DNA of 64,000 nucleotides from Haematococcus lacustris. Taxonomy: Eukaryota > Chlorophyta > Chlorophyceae > Chlamydomonadales > Haematococcaceae. The stretch is taken from assembly GCA_030144725.1 (NCBI GenBank), contig JASKMD010000007.1:6895015-6959014 (forward strand). The letters are read 5' to 3'. Position 1 is the first letter of the stretch; each line of letters opens with the position of its first letter. A program made the position numbers and the translations under genes. The notes below the pieces were generated by a model. The model did not search any database. It saw only the letters and a list, made by a program, of their open reading frames with translations, and had not been told where the DNA came from. Shown piece by piece: positions 52,944 to 64,000 of this stretch.

Positions 52944-53934
52944 CGTCCCGTCCCGTCCCGTCCCGTCCCGTCCCGTCCCGTCCCGTCCCGTCCCGTCCCG
53001 TCCCGTCCCGTCCCGTCCCGTCCCGTCCCGTCCCGTCCCGTCCCGTCCCGTCCCGTCCCGTCCCGTCCCGTCCCGTCCCGTCCCGTCCCGTCCCGTCCCG
53101 TCCCGTCCCGTCCCGTCCCGTCCCGTCCCGTCCCGTCCCGTCCCGTCCCGTCCCGTCCCGTCCCGTCCCGTCCCGTCCCGTCCCGTCCCGTCCCGTCCCG
53201 TCCCGTCCCGTCCCGTCCCGTCCCGTCCCGTCCCGTCCCGTCCCGTCCCGTCCCGTCCCGTCCCGTCCCGTCCCGTCCCGTCCCGTCCCGTCCCGTCCCG
53301 TCCCGTCCCGTCCCGTCCCGTCCCGTCCCGTCCCGTCCCGTCCCGTCCCGTCCCGTCCCGTCCCGTCCCGTCCCGTCCCGTCCCGTCCCGTCCCGTCCCG
53401 TCCCGTCCCGTCCCGTCCCGTCCCGTCCCGTCCCGTCCCGTCCCGTCCCGTCCCGTCCCGTCCCGTCCCGTCCCGTCCCGTCCCGTCCCGTCCCGTCCCG
53501 TCCCGTCCCGTCCCGTCCCGTCCCGTCCCGTCCCGTCCCGTCCCGTCCCGTCCCGTCCCGTCCCGTCCCGTCCCGTCCCGTCCCGTCCCGTCCCGTCCCG
53601 TCCCGTCCCGTCCCGTCCCGTCCCGTCCCGTCCCGTCCCGTCCCGTCCCGTCCCGTCCCGTCCCGTCCCGTCCCGTCCCGTCCCGTCCCGTCCCGTCCCG
53701 TCCCGTCCCGTCCCGTCCCGTCCCGTCCCGTCCCGTCCCGTCCCGTCCCGTCCCGTCCCGTCCCGTCCCGTCCCGTCCCGTCCCGTCCCGTCCCGTCCCG
53801 TCCCGTCCCGTCCCGTCCCGTCCCGTCCCGTCCCGTCCCGTCCCGTCCCGTCCCGTCCCGTCCCGTCCCGTCCCGTCCCGTCCCGTCCCGTCCCGTCCCG
53901 CCGTCCCGTCCCGTCCCGTCCCGTCCCGTCCCGT
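52944..53934. repeat. (TCCCG)n pentamer array, 1 kb
   Basis: About 198 TCCCG units, perfect except for one short unit at about 53899. On the minus strand this is (CGGGA)n, directly downstream of the Dualen-2 stop codon. Frames with VPSRP or GRDGT repeats are artefacts. Confidence 0.98.
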
Positions 53935-54729
53935 CAACCCCCATCCTTGACACCTGCCCTGAGTCTGTAGCTGGTTCTGGCTATGCTATGTGAGCTTATG
54001 ACCGCATGTCTAGTCAGTTTATTTAGCAGTTTAGTGGTGTTGGTTTGCGTGATGCCTATGGCTTCCATGTGTAGCTTGTTATGCGTGTTGTAAGCGATGC
54101 CGCCTATTCCCAGAAGAATGGGTCTAATTGTGACTGTGTGTCCTGCTGCTATGATGGCTTCTGCCATGGCAGCGTGTTGTGTGGTAGCGTTGTCTAGCTG
54201 TTCGGCCCATCTCGAGTCAGCACAGTACTTGATTTCCAGCAGGGTGACGTGTTTGGTTGACTCGTTCGATCCCTGCTTCCTTTTCTTCGTGTTGTTGATC
54301 ATGATGATGTCCGGGCGGGTGGTCGTGTTGGTGTCCCTGGCTGAGAGGCTCAGGTCTTCAAGAGCCTTGCGGAGCGTGGTGCTGGGTAGGTCGATGCCTT
54401 TTGTCTCGCCTCGTTCATGGCTGCCAATGTCCGCGAACTTCATGCACCCTCCTTGGGCTCCCTTGCTGATAGCTTTCATGATTAGGCGCCCCGCCCCGTT
54501 GTGTCGTTCCTGTACAAGAGCTGCGGTGCGGCTGCAGCCCGAGAGTAGGTGTGTCGCGCTGTCGGCCTCCCCGCATAGCGGGCACCGGTCATCCGCCGCC
54601 TTTCCCCAGCGCATTGCCAATTTCTGGTTGTAGAGCCCGCCCGTCCGATAGAGTAGGGCGGTCCTCTGCGCCTCTGTTGGAATGCCTGCGTCGGTCATCA
54701 CTCTTTCGCGGGAGCCTTTCGCCGCTACC
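53934..54729 (-). pseudogene. Dualen-2 C-terminal part: CCHC and PD-ExK endonuclease
   Basis: Minus-strand relative of the Dualen-1 C-terminus: ALLYRTGGLYNQKLAMRW, zinc knuckle CPLCGEADSATHLLSGC (identical), RPDIIMI, then LLEIKYCADSRW, and the closing TSYRLRAG. Stop TGA at 53936-53934. The upstream frame is broken by foldback B at 54730 and resumes at 59238. In-frame and with its motifs kept, so the copy was probably active until interrupted. Its 3' UTR is absent. Confidence 0.9.
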
Positions 54730-57700
54730 AGTCAGGTCTCCCGGTTACACATGGCACGTTTTTGGGTAACTTGAAGAAGACGAAAAAGGGAAACATGTCC
54801 CAAGTGGGCCCCGTCTGTTCCGCGTAGCCCAGCTAGCCATCGCACAGTGGAAGCGGGCTCACAGCGGCGATTCCGGTGCCAGCCAGGCAGGTGTGCCAGT
54901 CTGCTTGGGCGCACGTCAACGTTAGGCACATTGCGCAGCTGATAGCTCTGCGCACCCCAAGCTGGGCCACTTAGTGCAATCGCCGCACAGCCAAGCAGCG
55001 GTTGCGGCAGGCGGTTACAAATGGCTTGCACGCTGCAGGTGCAATGTCCCAAAGCGCTAGCTCCGTTATTAGAGGCCGAACCAGCGGTCAGCGGGGCGCC
55101 AGTTTCCCCAGGAATAGACACGCCAGCACCCACGACTGGACGGAGACGTCGTGACCAGTCTCCACCGCGCGCGAGAACCCCGACGCAGCGTACCACTAAG
55201 CAGAAGGCAGACGAGCCACAGCCTGACCACTGACACTGCAGGGACATGGACAGGCTGTAGTGCATGAGCAAGAGCAGCAGCAGCACGCTGTAGTGCACGA
55301 GCAGCAGTGCATGGGCAACAACAGCAGCAGCAGGCTGTAGGTGTGTGGCAGTGCAGGCTGCAGGTGTTCTGCAGTGCATGAGCAGCAACAGCAGCAGGCT
55401 GTAGTGCACGAGCAGCACCAATAGCAGGCTGTGGTGCACGAGCGGCAATGCATGGGCAGGAGCAGGCTATAGGTGTGTGGCAGTGCATGCTGCAAGTAGC
55501 AGCAGGCTGCATGTGTGTTGCAGTGCATGAGCAGCAGCAATAGGCTGCCTAGCATGTGTTGCAATGCATGAGCAGCAGCAATAGGCTGCCTAACATGTGT
55601 TGCAGTGCATGAGCAGCAGCAGCAGCAGGCTGCAATGCATGTGCCGCAGGCTGATAAGCACCAAGCACCAAAGCATGTAACAGCCTGAACAATGTATGAG
55701 AAAACACCAATGCAACAGCCTGGACTCCACCCCCTCCCCTGCCCTCTGACCTGTTCACAAGCCTAGGGCTGCAGCAACAGCAGCAGCTGCCCCCTACCTT
55801 GCCCTCCGCCCTCCTTACTAGCCCAAGGCTGCAGCAGCAGCAGCAGCAGCCACCGGCATTGTCCTCTGCCCTGCCCAGTGCGTGAGCAGCAACAGGAGGC
55901 TGCGGTGCATGTGTTGTAGTGCATAACCAGCAGCAGCAGGCTGCAGTGCATGTGTTGTAGTGCATGAGCAGCAGCAGGAGGCTGCAGGTAACAGCAGGCT
56001 GCAATGCATGTGCTACAGCGCATGAGCAGCAGCAGCAGCAGCAGCAGGCTGCAATGCAGGCTGCAGTGCATGAGCAGCAGCAGCAGGCTGCAGTGTGTGA
56101 GGAGCAGCAGCAGCAGGCTGCAGTGCGTGAGGAGGAGCAGCAGCAGGCTGCATTGTAGGCTGCAGGTAGCAGCAGGCTGCTGTGCGTGAGGAGCCCCTCC
56201 CAGCCCTCCCAGCCCGGCCCCACCCCCTCCCAGCCTTGCGTTGCCCCTCCCAGCCCTGCCCAGCCCTGCCCCACCCCATCCCAGACCTGCCCCACCCCCT
56301 CCCAGCCTTGCGTTGCCCCTCCCAGCCCTGCCCAGCCCTGCCCCACCCCACCCCATCCCAGCCCTGCCCCATCCCCTCCCAGCCATGCCTTGCCCGTCCC
56401 TTGCCTGCCCTACCCTTCCCTGCCCAGCCCTGCCCTACCTTACCCTGCCCTGCCCAGCCCTGCCCTACCTTGCCCTGTCCTGCCCTGCCTGTAGGTGTGT
56501 GGCAATGCAGGCTGCCGGTAGCAACAGGAGTGCATGAGCAGCAGCTGCAGGCTGCAGTGCATGAGCAGCAACAGCAACAGGCTGTAATGCATGACCAGCA
56601 GTGCAAGGACAGCAACATGTGCGGTATGTGTCTGGTTGCATGCAAGCTCATTTCAAGGCATAGATCTGGCATGGTCTGCGGTTGTCTTGGTAGCTCCATG
56701 CAATTAAAGGCATGCAATTTGAGGTTTCTCAACCATGCCATTGCTTGTGTAGCCGCATTTGGAAACCACATGTGTTGTGTAAGACGATATCCCCGGTGAT
56801 GCGCAATATCAAGGTCTACAATAGACATAGCGTACTTGACCGTGCCAGTTGCAACGTTAATGTAATACCGCGTGGTGCCATATGGTTGGATTTGGTGCCA
56901 GGCCTGCACTTGCTAAGCATGACCGTAATGTATACATGCAAAGGGGGTATGTAGCAGGTGGCTACTACGTTTGCAGCATTAGCGCATCACCGCGTGGTGG
57001 TGTTGTCCATACAAGGGGCGTAGGTATCAATTGTGAAGAGGATACACGGCTAATGATCACCATTGTATTTATCATTACATCATGGTCTTCAGGCTTGGTT
57101 GATTAGTTGATGGCAGGTCTTGTTGATTGACGAAGCATTGTGCTACTGCTCATGCACTACCATGGATGGAGTTATAGAAGGATGGAGTAATAGAAGGGGA
57201 CTGCTCGTTGTCGTTGTTCTTTGTCACTAATGTGAAGGCATGACGTCGTTCTTACATCTCTTACATGATGCCTACCACGTATTGAAACTTCAACATCGTT
57301 GCTAGAGCTGCCCTACAACTTCAACAACCTGCTGCTGCTCATGCACTACAACCTGCTACAACACACATGCAATCTGCAGCCTACACTTCCACACCTAAAG
57401 CCTGCTGCTGCTCATGCACTGCAACACATGCACTACAACCTGCTGCTACCTGCACTGCAGCCTGCTGCTGCTGCTCATGCACTGCAACACACTTGCACTG
57501 CAACACATTCGTAGCCTGCTGCTACCTGCTCGTGCACTGCAGCTGCTGATGCTCTGCAGCACATGCACTCCGGCCTGCTGTTGCTGCTGTTCCTCATGCA
57601 CAGCAGCCTGCTGCTACCTGCAGCCTGCAATGCAGCCTGCTGCTCCTCCTCACGCACAGCAGCCCGCTGCTTCTCCTCACGCACTGCAGCCTGCTGCTTC

Positions 57701-59228
57701 TCCTCACGCACTGCAGCCTGCTGCTGCTCTTCACGCACTGCAGCCTCCTGCTGCTCCTGCTTACGCACAGCAGCTTGCTGCTACCTGCATCATGCAATGC
57801 AGCCTGCTGCTGCTGCTCCTCACGCACTGCCGCCTGCTGCTGCTGCTCCTGCACTGCAGCACATGCACTGCAGCCTGCATTGCAGCCTGCTGCTGTTGCT
57901 GCTCATGCACTGTAGCACAAGCATTGCAGCCTGCTGTTACCTGCAGCCTGCTGCTGTTGCTGTTCATGCACTGCAGCCTGCTGCTGCTGCTCATGCACTA
58001 CAACACATGCACTGCAGCCTGCTGCTGCTGGTTATGCACTACAACACATGCACCGCAGCCTCCTGTTGCTGCTCACGCACTGGGCAGGGCAGAGGACAAT
58101 GCCGGTGGCTGCTGCTGCTGCTGTTGCAGCCTTGGGCTAGTAAGGAGGGCGGAGGGCAAGGTAGGGGGCAGCTGCTGCTGTTGCTGCAGCCCTAGGCTTG
58201 TGAACAGGTCAGAGGGCAGGGGAGGGGGTGGAGTCCAGGCTGTTGCATTGGTGTTTTCTCATACATTGTTCAGGCTGTTACATGCTTTGGTGCTTGGTGC
58301 TTATCAGCCTGCGGCACATGCATTGCAGCCTGCTGCTGCTGCTGCTCATGCACTGCAACACATGCTAGGCAGCCTATTGCTGCTGCTCATGCATTGCAAC
58401 ACATGCTAGGCAGCCTATTGCTGCTGCTCATGCACTGCAACACACCTGCAGCCTGCTGCTACTTGCAGCATGCACTGCCACACACCTACAGCCTGCTGCT
58501 GCCCATGCATTGCCGCTCGTGCACCACAGCCTGCTATTGGTGCTGCTCGTGCACTACAGCCTGCTGCTGTTGCTGCTCATGCACTGCAGAACACCTGCAG
58601 CCTGCACTGCCACACACCTACAGCCTGCTGCTGCTGTTGCTGCCCATGCACTGCTGCTCGTGCACTACAGCGTGCTGCTGCTGCTCTTGCTCATGCACTA
58701 CAGCCTGTCCATGTCCCTGCAGTGTCAGTGGTCAGGCTGTGGCTCGTCTGCCTTCTGCTTAGTGGTACGCTGCGTCGGGGTTCTCGCGCGCGGTGGAGAC
58801 TGGTCACGACGTCTCCGTCCAGTCGTGGGTGCTGGCGTGTCTATTCCTGGGGAAACTGGCGCCCCGCTGACCGCTGGTTCGGCCTCTAATAACGGAGCTA
58901 GCGCTTTGGGACATTGCACCTGCAGCGTGCAAGCCATTTGTAACCGCCTGCCGCAACCGCTGCTTGGCTGTGCGGCGATTGCACTAAGTGGCCCAGCATG
59001 GGGTGCGCAGAGCTATCAGCTACGCAATGTGCCTAACGTTGACGTGCGCCCAAGCAGACTGGCACACCTGCCTGGCCGGCACCGGAATCGCCGCTGTGAG
59101 CCCGCTTCCACTGTGCGATGGCTAGCTGGGCTACGCGGAACAGACGGGGCCCATTTGGGACATGTTTCCCTTTTTCGTCTTCTTCAAGTTACCCAAAAAC
59201 GTGCCATGTGTAACCGGGAGACCTGACT
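54730..59228. mobile_element. Foldback transposon, copy B (4499 bp, MULE-like)
   Basis: Same terminal sequence, arms and spacer as copy A with only scattered differences (for example GCGCAGCTG for GCGTAGCTG near the left end). Perfect 9-bp duplication GCCGCTACC at 54721-54729 and 59229-59237. It lies inside the Dualen-2 frame. Near-identity of the copies points to recent movement and therefore to a transposase acting in trans. Confidence 0.93.
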
Positions 59229-59237
59229 GCCGCTACC

Positions 59238-59928
59238 TTGGTGATTTCCCGTGACATCTGGTAGTAAATGCTCTCTTGGTTGGCGAGGCCGAGTTTGTGT
59301 TTGTTGCTCATGTGCGCGCGTACACTGTGGCGGCAGTCCGGCAGCGGGGTGGTGACGTTGAGTTCGCTTGTTGTGCTCAGCCACGCGTGTTGCTCGGTGT
59401 GCCTGGGCGAGCAGGGGCCCCGCGTTGTGGCTTGCTCTGGGTGCCTCGCTGCGTGCTTGGCCAGTGCATCAGCTCCCTCGTTTCCGATGATGCCGGAGTG
59501 GGCGCGGACTTTGAAGAAGTGTACCGTGTCCTGGCTGTTAGTCAGGATAGTGGCTATCTCTGCCAGTATGTCGTTGTGGCGGTGCGTGCGGAGCGACATC
59601 GGGTTGGCGAGCGCCCTGCGTATCTGGTAGAGTGAGCAGAGGCTGTCGGTGGCGATGCGCTTGGCTCCCGCCAGCAGCGCTGAGAGAATAGCTATGAGCT
59701 CTGCTCTATTAATGGTGGTGTCGCCGGTTAGGGCAATGGTGATCCGGTCGTCGCTGGCCGGTGTGTATACGCCTGCTCCCACTGATGCCCCCTCGGTGCC
59801 TTTGATGCAGCTTCCGTCCGTGTATGTCACCTTCTTCCACTCTGATATGGCTCTGTGTGTGTGGGTGGTGGGCTGGAAGGCAGGCTGGTTAGTTTGGCGT
59901 GTATGCCCCGTGGAGGGGAGCTCATGGT
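59238..59928 (-). pseudogene. Dualen-2 RNase H region
   Basis: Minus strand. RNase H with YTDGSCIK, NRAELIAILSAL, ATDSLCSLYQ and GNEGADALAKHAA, then the linker (SVRAHMSNKHKLGLANQESIYYQM) that leads into the knuckle beyond foldback B. Upstream codons (TNQPAFQPTTHTHRAISEW) correspond to those preceding RNase H in Dualen-1. The rest of the element is cut off by the gypsy-3 LTR at 59929. Confidence 0.9.
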
Positions 59929-60179
59929 TGTAAGGGCGCGCTCCGCGTAGACCCTTAGTATCGTCTGGGCGGTCGCGGTTAACCCGAGGCAGCTACAGGA
60001 TATCGGTCACACCGCGTCAGTGTGAGTTGGCAGGTTAAGCCTAGCAGCGTAAGCTGCAAGGACAACTGGTTCGATCCCAGGGGGCCCCGTTCTAAGCCCT
60101 AGCCTTCTCACAGTGACCCCTTGTGGCCGACGGTTTCAGTACCCGCACTTCGGTGCCCTCCGGCCGGCTCAGTGTTACA
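59929..60179 (+). repeat. Gypsy-3 5' LTR with tRNA-like T-arm
   Basis: TGTAAGGGCG...GTGTTACA, 251 bp. Holds TGGCAGGTTAAG (about 60029), hairpin GCAGC-GTAA-GCTGC, and B-box GGTTCGATCCC (60068-60078) in the T-arm-like CTGG-TTCGATC-CCAG, followed by GTTCTAAG as in the gypsy-2 LTR. Confidence 0.82.
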
Positions 60180-60278
60180 CATGGTTCAAAAGGTCCAGCG
60201 TCGCCTTTATAAGGCTGCACGTTACAAGAGGTTTCCGACCGATAAGCCAGTTAACGCTCTGCCTCGACCATATCAAAA

Positions 60279-62378
60279 ATGGTTCGAACAAGGATTGAGT
60301 ACACAATCACCCCAGAGGATGAGGCTCTCGCTAGGCTCCATAGGTTGCGACCAGCTAGGCGTGGGCCTACCGTTGCACCTACCCCCGAGGCAGTCGCTGC
60401 CCGGGAAGCAGCGGATGCTGCAAGGCTTGTCAGTCCTCGCGACGCAGCCATAGCTCGGCTCCCTGCAAATATTGACCCGGCTTCGCCCGCGGCCACCGAA
60501 CTGATAAACTTCCTAGAGGAGCAGTCTTGGCCTGAGGCCCACACTGAGTACCCTGTGTACCTTAACGGTCGCTCGGTCACTGAACATGAGGCTATGCTTG
60601 AGGCCTCGCTCCAGCGGATGATTGCCCGCAATGCAGCTGCTCCTCCTGTTGACGAAGAGGAGGACCAGGAGGAGGGGGAGGTCGACGAGGAGGAGCCCGA
60701 CGAACGCGACGTCACCATCGACCAGCTTCAGTCCGCCCTCCGGGCACGCGAGGACACCCTGACTGCAGTACGGGCTCAGCTCACCGCCCTCGAGGCCAGT
60801 CACGGCGCTGTCGGTGCTGGGGTGAGTCGTGCTGGTATCCCCGGCCTCGCAGCTCCTGCCTTGTCGCCTCAGCCTTCTAGGCCACCTGCCATGCAATACC
60901 GCAATACTGTAGCTAGCCTGTTTGGCACGGGTCGCTTAAATGCTCGTCATGCTTCTGCTGATGCTGCTGTACCCCAGTTTGCTGGTTTGCAGGAGGCTGG
61001 TCCCCAGCCTGCAGGTGGGTCTACAGGCCCCCATACCCCTGCTGCAGGTCATGCAGGCAATGGTAGTTCTGCTGCCCAGCCTGTCATGCACAATGATGCT
61101 CGCACTACTGCTGCTGCTGCATCTGCTGCACGTGTTGCATTCACTGCTGCACCAGCCACAATGGCCCAGGGTGCTCCTGCCTCTGGCAGGCTCCCGTAGG
61201 ACAGAGCCCTAGTAGGCCTGTCTCCAAGCCATCAGCATCCATTGCTGCAATCCGTCAGAAGTATGCTGGTTTAGTTGGTGGTGCTGCCCCACTTCCACAT
61301 GCTGATGTGCCTCTGGTACCTGACACTGTGGTGCACTCCCACAGGGGCTTGCCCCCTATTGAGCGTTGGACTGATAACAGCCTTGCTCAGGGAAAACGTG
61401 CTGTCACATTTCTTGAGGACTTGGAGGTGCATTGTGCTACCAACAACCTTGATCCTGCCCTTGCTCTGCCATCTTTCCTGTCAGGCAAGGCTAGGGAGAT
61501 ATGGTTCAAGTCCATCAGGGATTCCTATGCCCTGACATACAGTGGGTACCCCACCTGGCACTATCTGTGCAAGCAGTTTGTTGAGATGGTAGGGGAGGAC
61601 TTGACAACTGACCTTGACCATGCTCATGACAAACTGATGAACCTTGAGCTGCTCCGCATGACCTCAGGTGTCACCCTGCAGGAGTACATTACTGACTTCC
61701 GCAATACCATCACTCTGTGTGGTACAGGGTGCATGAACAGAGCACTGACTGTGGCAACCTTTCAGAGGGGGCTCACACCCCAACTGCGTGGTGCTGTGGC
61801 TAAAGACCTCAGGTCCTTGCCTGACCCCACCCTTGATGATGCTGTTGCTGCTGCCATTGACAACCATAAGGCTAGCATTGCTGCTGCTGGTGCCAATGCT
61901 GCTTCTAACAAGCGTGGTGGTGGTAGTCATGCTGCTGCTGTTCGACCGCAGATCTCTGCTGTCCGGGCTTCGGTCACTCCTTACACTCCTGGCCGTCCCG
62001 GCCGCGCCGGCGGCGCTGGTGGCGCTGGGACTTCTCGTTCTCACGCTGCTGCGGCTTCGCCGCCGGTGCCAGTCGTCTGGTGCTTCCACTGTGGCGTCAC
62101 CGGTCACCGGTCCACAGAGTGCACTGACGCCCACCTGTACTCAGGAGGAGGCGATGCGCAAAAATGGCAACACCGGTATGTACCAGGCCTTGCAGGCAGC
62201 CAACGAGAAGCTGAAGTCTGCCTCTGGCAACAAGCGCCCTCGTCCCCAGCCTCCTGCTGACCATGGTGGCTCAGCCCCTGGCCCCAGCCAACCCCGCACT
62301 GGCCCTGGTGGCCGCGGTGGCCGTTCTGGCCGTGGTGGAGGTGGTCGTGGTGGTGGCCGTGCTCCTGGTCCCCCCTAG
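60279..62378 (+). pseudogene. Gypsy-3 gag with two frameshifts
   Basis: ATG at 60279. Regions: an N-terminal part with an acidic stretch (DEEEDQEEGEVDEEE) and coiled-coil-like REDTLTAVRAQLTALEASH; a gag core (IERWTDNSLAQGKRAVTFLE, QFVEMVGEDLTTDLDHAHDK, TFQRGLTPQLRGAVAKDL); a CCHC knuckle CFHCGVTGHRSTEC (about 62083); and an Arg/Gly-rich tail (GGRGGRSGRGGGGRGG). The frame shifts near 61190-61200 and again near 62140 (a GGAGGAGG stretch), each by one base, so the copy is damaged or the sequence has errors. It ends in UAG 62376-62378. Confidence 0.85.
62376..62378 (+). promoter_or_regulatory. In-frame UAG at the gypsy-3 gag-pol junction
   Basis: CCC-UAG-GGU. The pol frame follows in the same phase, and no stop intervenes up to the window end. 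Equivalent in position to the UAG of gypsy-2. Confidence 0.6.
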
Positions 62379-64000
62379 GGTTTTGCCCTGTCAGGTAGCC
62401 AGACCTGTACTGTGGTACCCACATGTCCTGCTGCTGATGAACTTAAGACTGTACTTTGTGGTACTGCTCAAGAGGAGGGATCACTGCATTTCCTGTTTAC
62501 TGGCACTGTCAATGGGCATCAGGCACGCTTCTTGTGTGACACTGGTGCCACTCACTCCTTTGTTAGCACTGCCTTTGCTCTGAAGCATGCACTGCCACTG
62601 GAGTCTCTCCCCAAAGCACAACAGTGGTCCCTGGCTGACAACACCACTCTGTCCTGCAAGCAGTTTGCCACTGTGGACTTATGTCTGCCTGGTCACTGTG
62701 CTACAAGCAGGCTGACTGTCATGCCTAGCTTTGTGCAAGGTTATGACGTGCTTCTGGGTGATGAGTGGCTTTTTGCCAACAAGGCCACCCTTTCTTATGA
62801 GAGTAAAACTCTTTCTTTGGCTGCTGGTTGCAAGACTGCTGTAACACTGCCATGTCCTGCTGTGGCAGTTCCAAAGGGTGCTGGGTTCTGTTCTTCTGTA
62901 AGACCAACCCCTGCCTTCCTAATCAATGCTCTCAGAGCCAAGCCTGAGTTAATCTCAGCAACCCAGGCGTCCAGGTGGCTCCGTAATGGAGGCCGTGCTG
63001 TGGTGGCTATGGTCATGGCTGATGGCTCTGCCTCTGCCAGTCCTGGTAACCCCAGTGACACTGACAATCCTCACATACCTGAAGCTATTAAAGCTGAGCT
63101 CCAAGCTCTCCTCAATGAGTACAGTGATGTTTTTAAACCAATCACTAGTACCCCCCCTGAACGTCCTGTGGGTCATACCATACCACTGGTCCCTGACTCT
63201 CGTCCACCTGTGACACCCATGTACCGTCTCAGTAAACCTGAGCAGGAGGAACTCAAGAAGCAGATCAAGGACTACCTGGCCAAAGGTATGATTGAGCCCA
63301 GCTCCTCTCCCTATGCTGCCCCCATCCTGTTTGTGCAAAAGAAGTCTGGTGAGCTTCGTATGTGCATTGACTACCGTCAGCTCAACAAGCTAACACTACG
63401 TGACCAGTACCCCTTGCCCAGGATTGATGATCTGTTTGACAGGTTGTCAGGGTGCTCTGTCTTCTCCTCCCTTGACCTACAAGCTGGTTATCACCAGATC
63501 AGGATCACCCCTGAGGACGTCCCCAAGACTGCCTTCAGGACTCCTGAGGGTCATTTCCAATTCAAGGTACTGTCCTTTGGCCTGACCAATGCACCTGCCA
63601 CTTTCCAGCGTGTCATGAATGATGCTTTTGCACCTGTTCTGGGAAAGTGTGCACTAGTCTATCTAGATGACATACTGGTCATGTCTAAGTCTTTACCTGA
63701 TCACATGCAACACCTACGCCTCGTCTTTGACCTGCTGCGTGCTAACAAGTTGTTTGCCAAGATGTCCAAATGTGAGTTTATGCAGCTCACCCTGAAATTC
63801 CTTGGCCATGTGATCACAGCTGGTGCTATCTCAGTGGATCCTGATAAGGTGAGAGCCATCGCTGATTGGCCTCTCCCTTCCTCCCTGACCCAGCTGCAGT
63901 CATTCCTGGGTGCTGCCAACTTTGTTCGCAAGTTTGTGCAAGGCTTTAGTGCCATCTCAGCACCCTTGACTGATCTGTGTGGGAAGCTCAGTGCCACATT
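62379..64000 (+). CDS. Gypsy-3 pol: protease and reverse transcriptase (partial)
   Basis: Open from the gag UAG to the window end. Protease: FLCDTGATHSFVSTAF (about 62532) and the flap/C-terminal part GYDVLLGDEWL. A linker of about 100 residues leads to [85 protein letters not shown] and YLDD (about 63661), then the thumb (FLGHVITAGAISVDPDKV, FLGAANFVRKF). Without its own ATG near the junction, expression would require suppression of the UAG. The sequence appears undamaged here, unlike gag. Confidence 0.92.

Larger units (their letters stand above)
59929..64000 (+). mobile_element. Gypsy-3: Ty3/gypsy element, 5' part (continues beyond the window)
   Basis: 5' LTR (59929-60179), gag with two frame changes, in-frame UAG, protease and RT in one open frame to the window end. 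Close relative of gypsy-2 by gag, protease and RT, but with a clearly different LTR length and sequence. It inserted into Dualen-2. Confidence 0.9.

Noticed and set aside
52630..53993. Long VPSRP and GRDGT frames
   Set aside because: Products of the (TCCCG)n array in all frames.

Overview
The window looks like nuclear DNA of a green alga (Chlorophyta, probably a volvocalean relative of Chlamydomonas). The reasons are a Dualen/RandI-type LINE with two endonucleases (a group first described from Chlamydomonas), short introns with GTGCGT/GTGAG donors in GC-rich genes, chromovirus Ty3/gypsy and Ty1/copia elements, and very large G-rich pentanucleotide arrays. The species cannot be named from this sequence alone. 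There is one 500-N assembly gap at 24422-24921.

Layout. 1-735: palindromic minisatellite. About 790-7432: broken Ty3/gypsy chromovirus (gypsy-1) split by a 3.26 kb inverted-repeat element at 1071-4333 and ending in an LTR. 7433-7749: fragment of a different gag. About 7750-21009: a giant LINE (Dualen-1) coding for a membrane-type N-terminal protein, a 2A ribosome-skipping peptide, two Josephin-like protease domains, APE endonuclease, reverse transcriptase, PHD finger, RNase H, and a CCHC/PD-ExK endonuclease. A 2.2 kb TIR transposon carrying a SAP-like ORF sits inside its RNase H. 21395-23500: partial TIR transposon and a Dualen-3 protease fragment interrupted by a 604 bp SINE-like retroposon. 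25150-36465: gypsy-2 chromovirus, interrupted by an inverted second SINE copy and by a nearly intact Ty1/copia element (29302-35015), whose 5' LTR holds two MITEs. 36635-41132 and 54730-59228: two almost identical 4.5 kb foldback transposons with 9 bp target duplications. 41396-42102 and 45133-43178: the only two host-type genes seen, GINS subunit PSF3 and a two-qRRM hnRNP F/H-like protein. 46197-53936: a second SAP-ORF locus and three pentamer arrays ((GGGGC)n twice, (TCCCG)n once). 53934-59928, minus strand: Dualen-2 remains, split by foldback copy B. 59929-64000: gypsy-3, running off the window.

The relative ages of the insertions can be read from the nesting. Gypsy-2 received copia (TSD GTCTT), and copia then received two MITEs. 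Dualen-1 received the TIR element (TSD CTATATC). Dualen-2 received foldback B (TSD GCCGCTACC) and gypsy-3. Dualen-3 received SINE-1 (13 bp TSD).

The least ordinary signals are: (i) an HDV-like self-cleaving ribozyme fold at the 5' end of the SINE-like element, identical in two copies that share a 3' hairpin and tail with Dualen; (ii) a 2A peptide joining a membrane protein to twin Josephin-like proteases in the LINE; (iii) an in-frame UAG between gag and pol in both gypsy-2 and gypsy-3; (iv) a tRNA-like T-arm/B-box in the LTRs of those two elements; (v) the twin giant foldback elements, one of which lies just upstream of PSF3. All homology statements come from reading motifs by eye; no database search was run.
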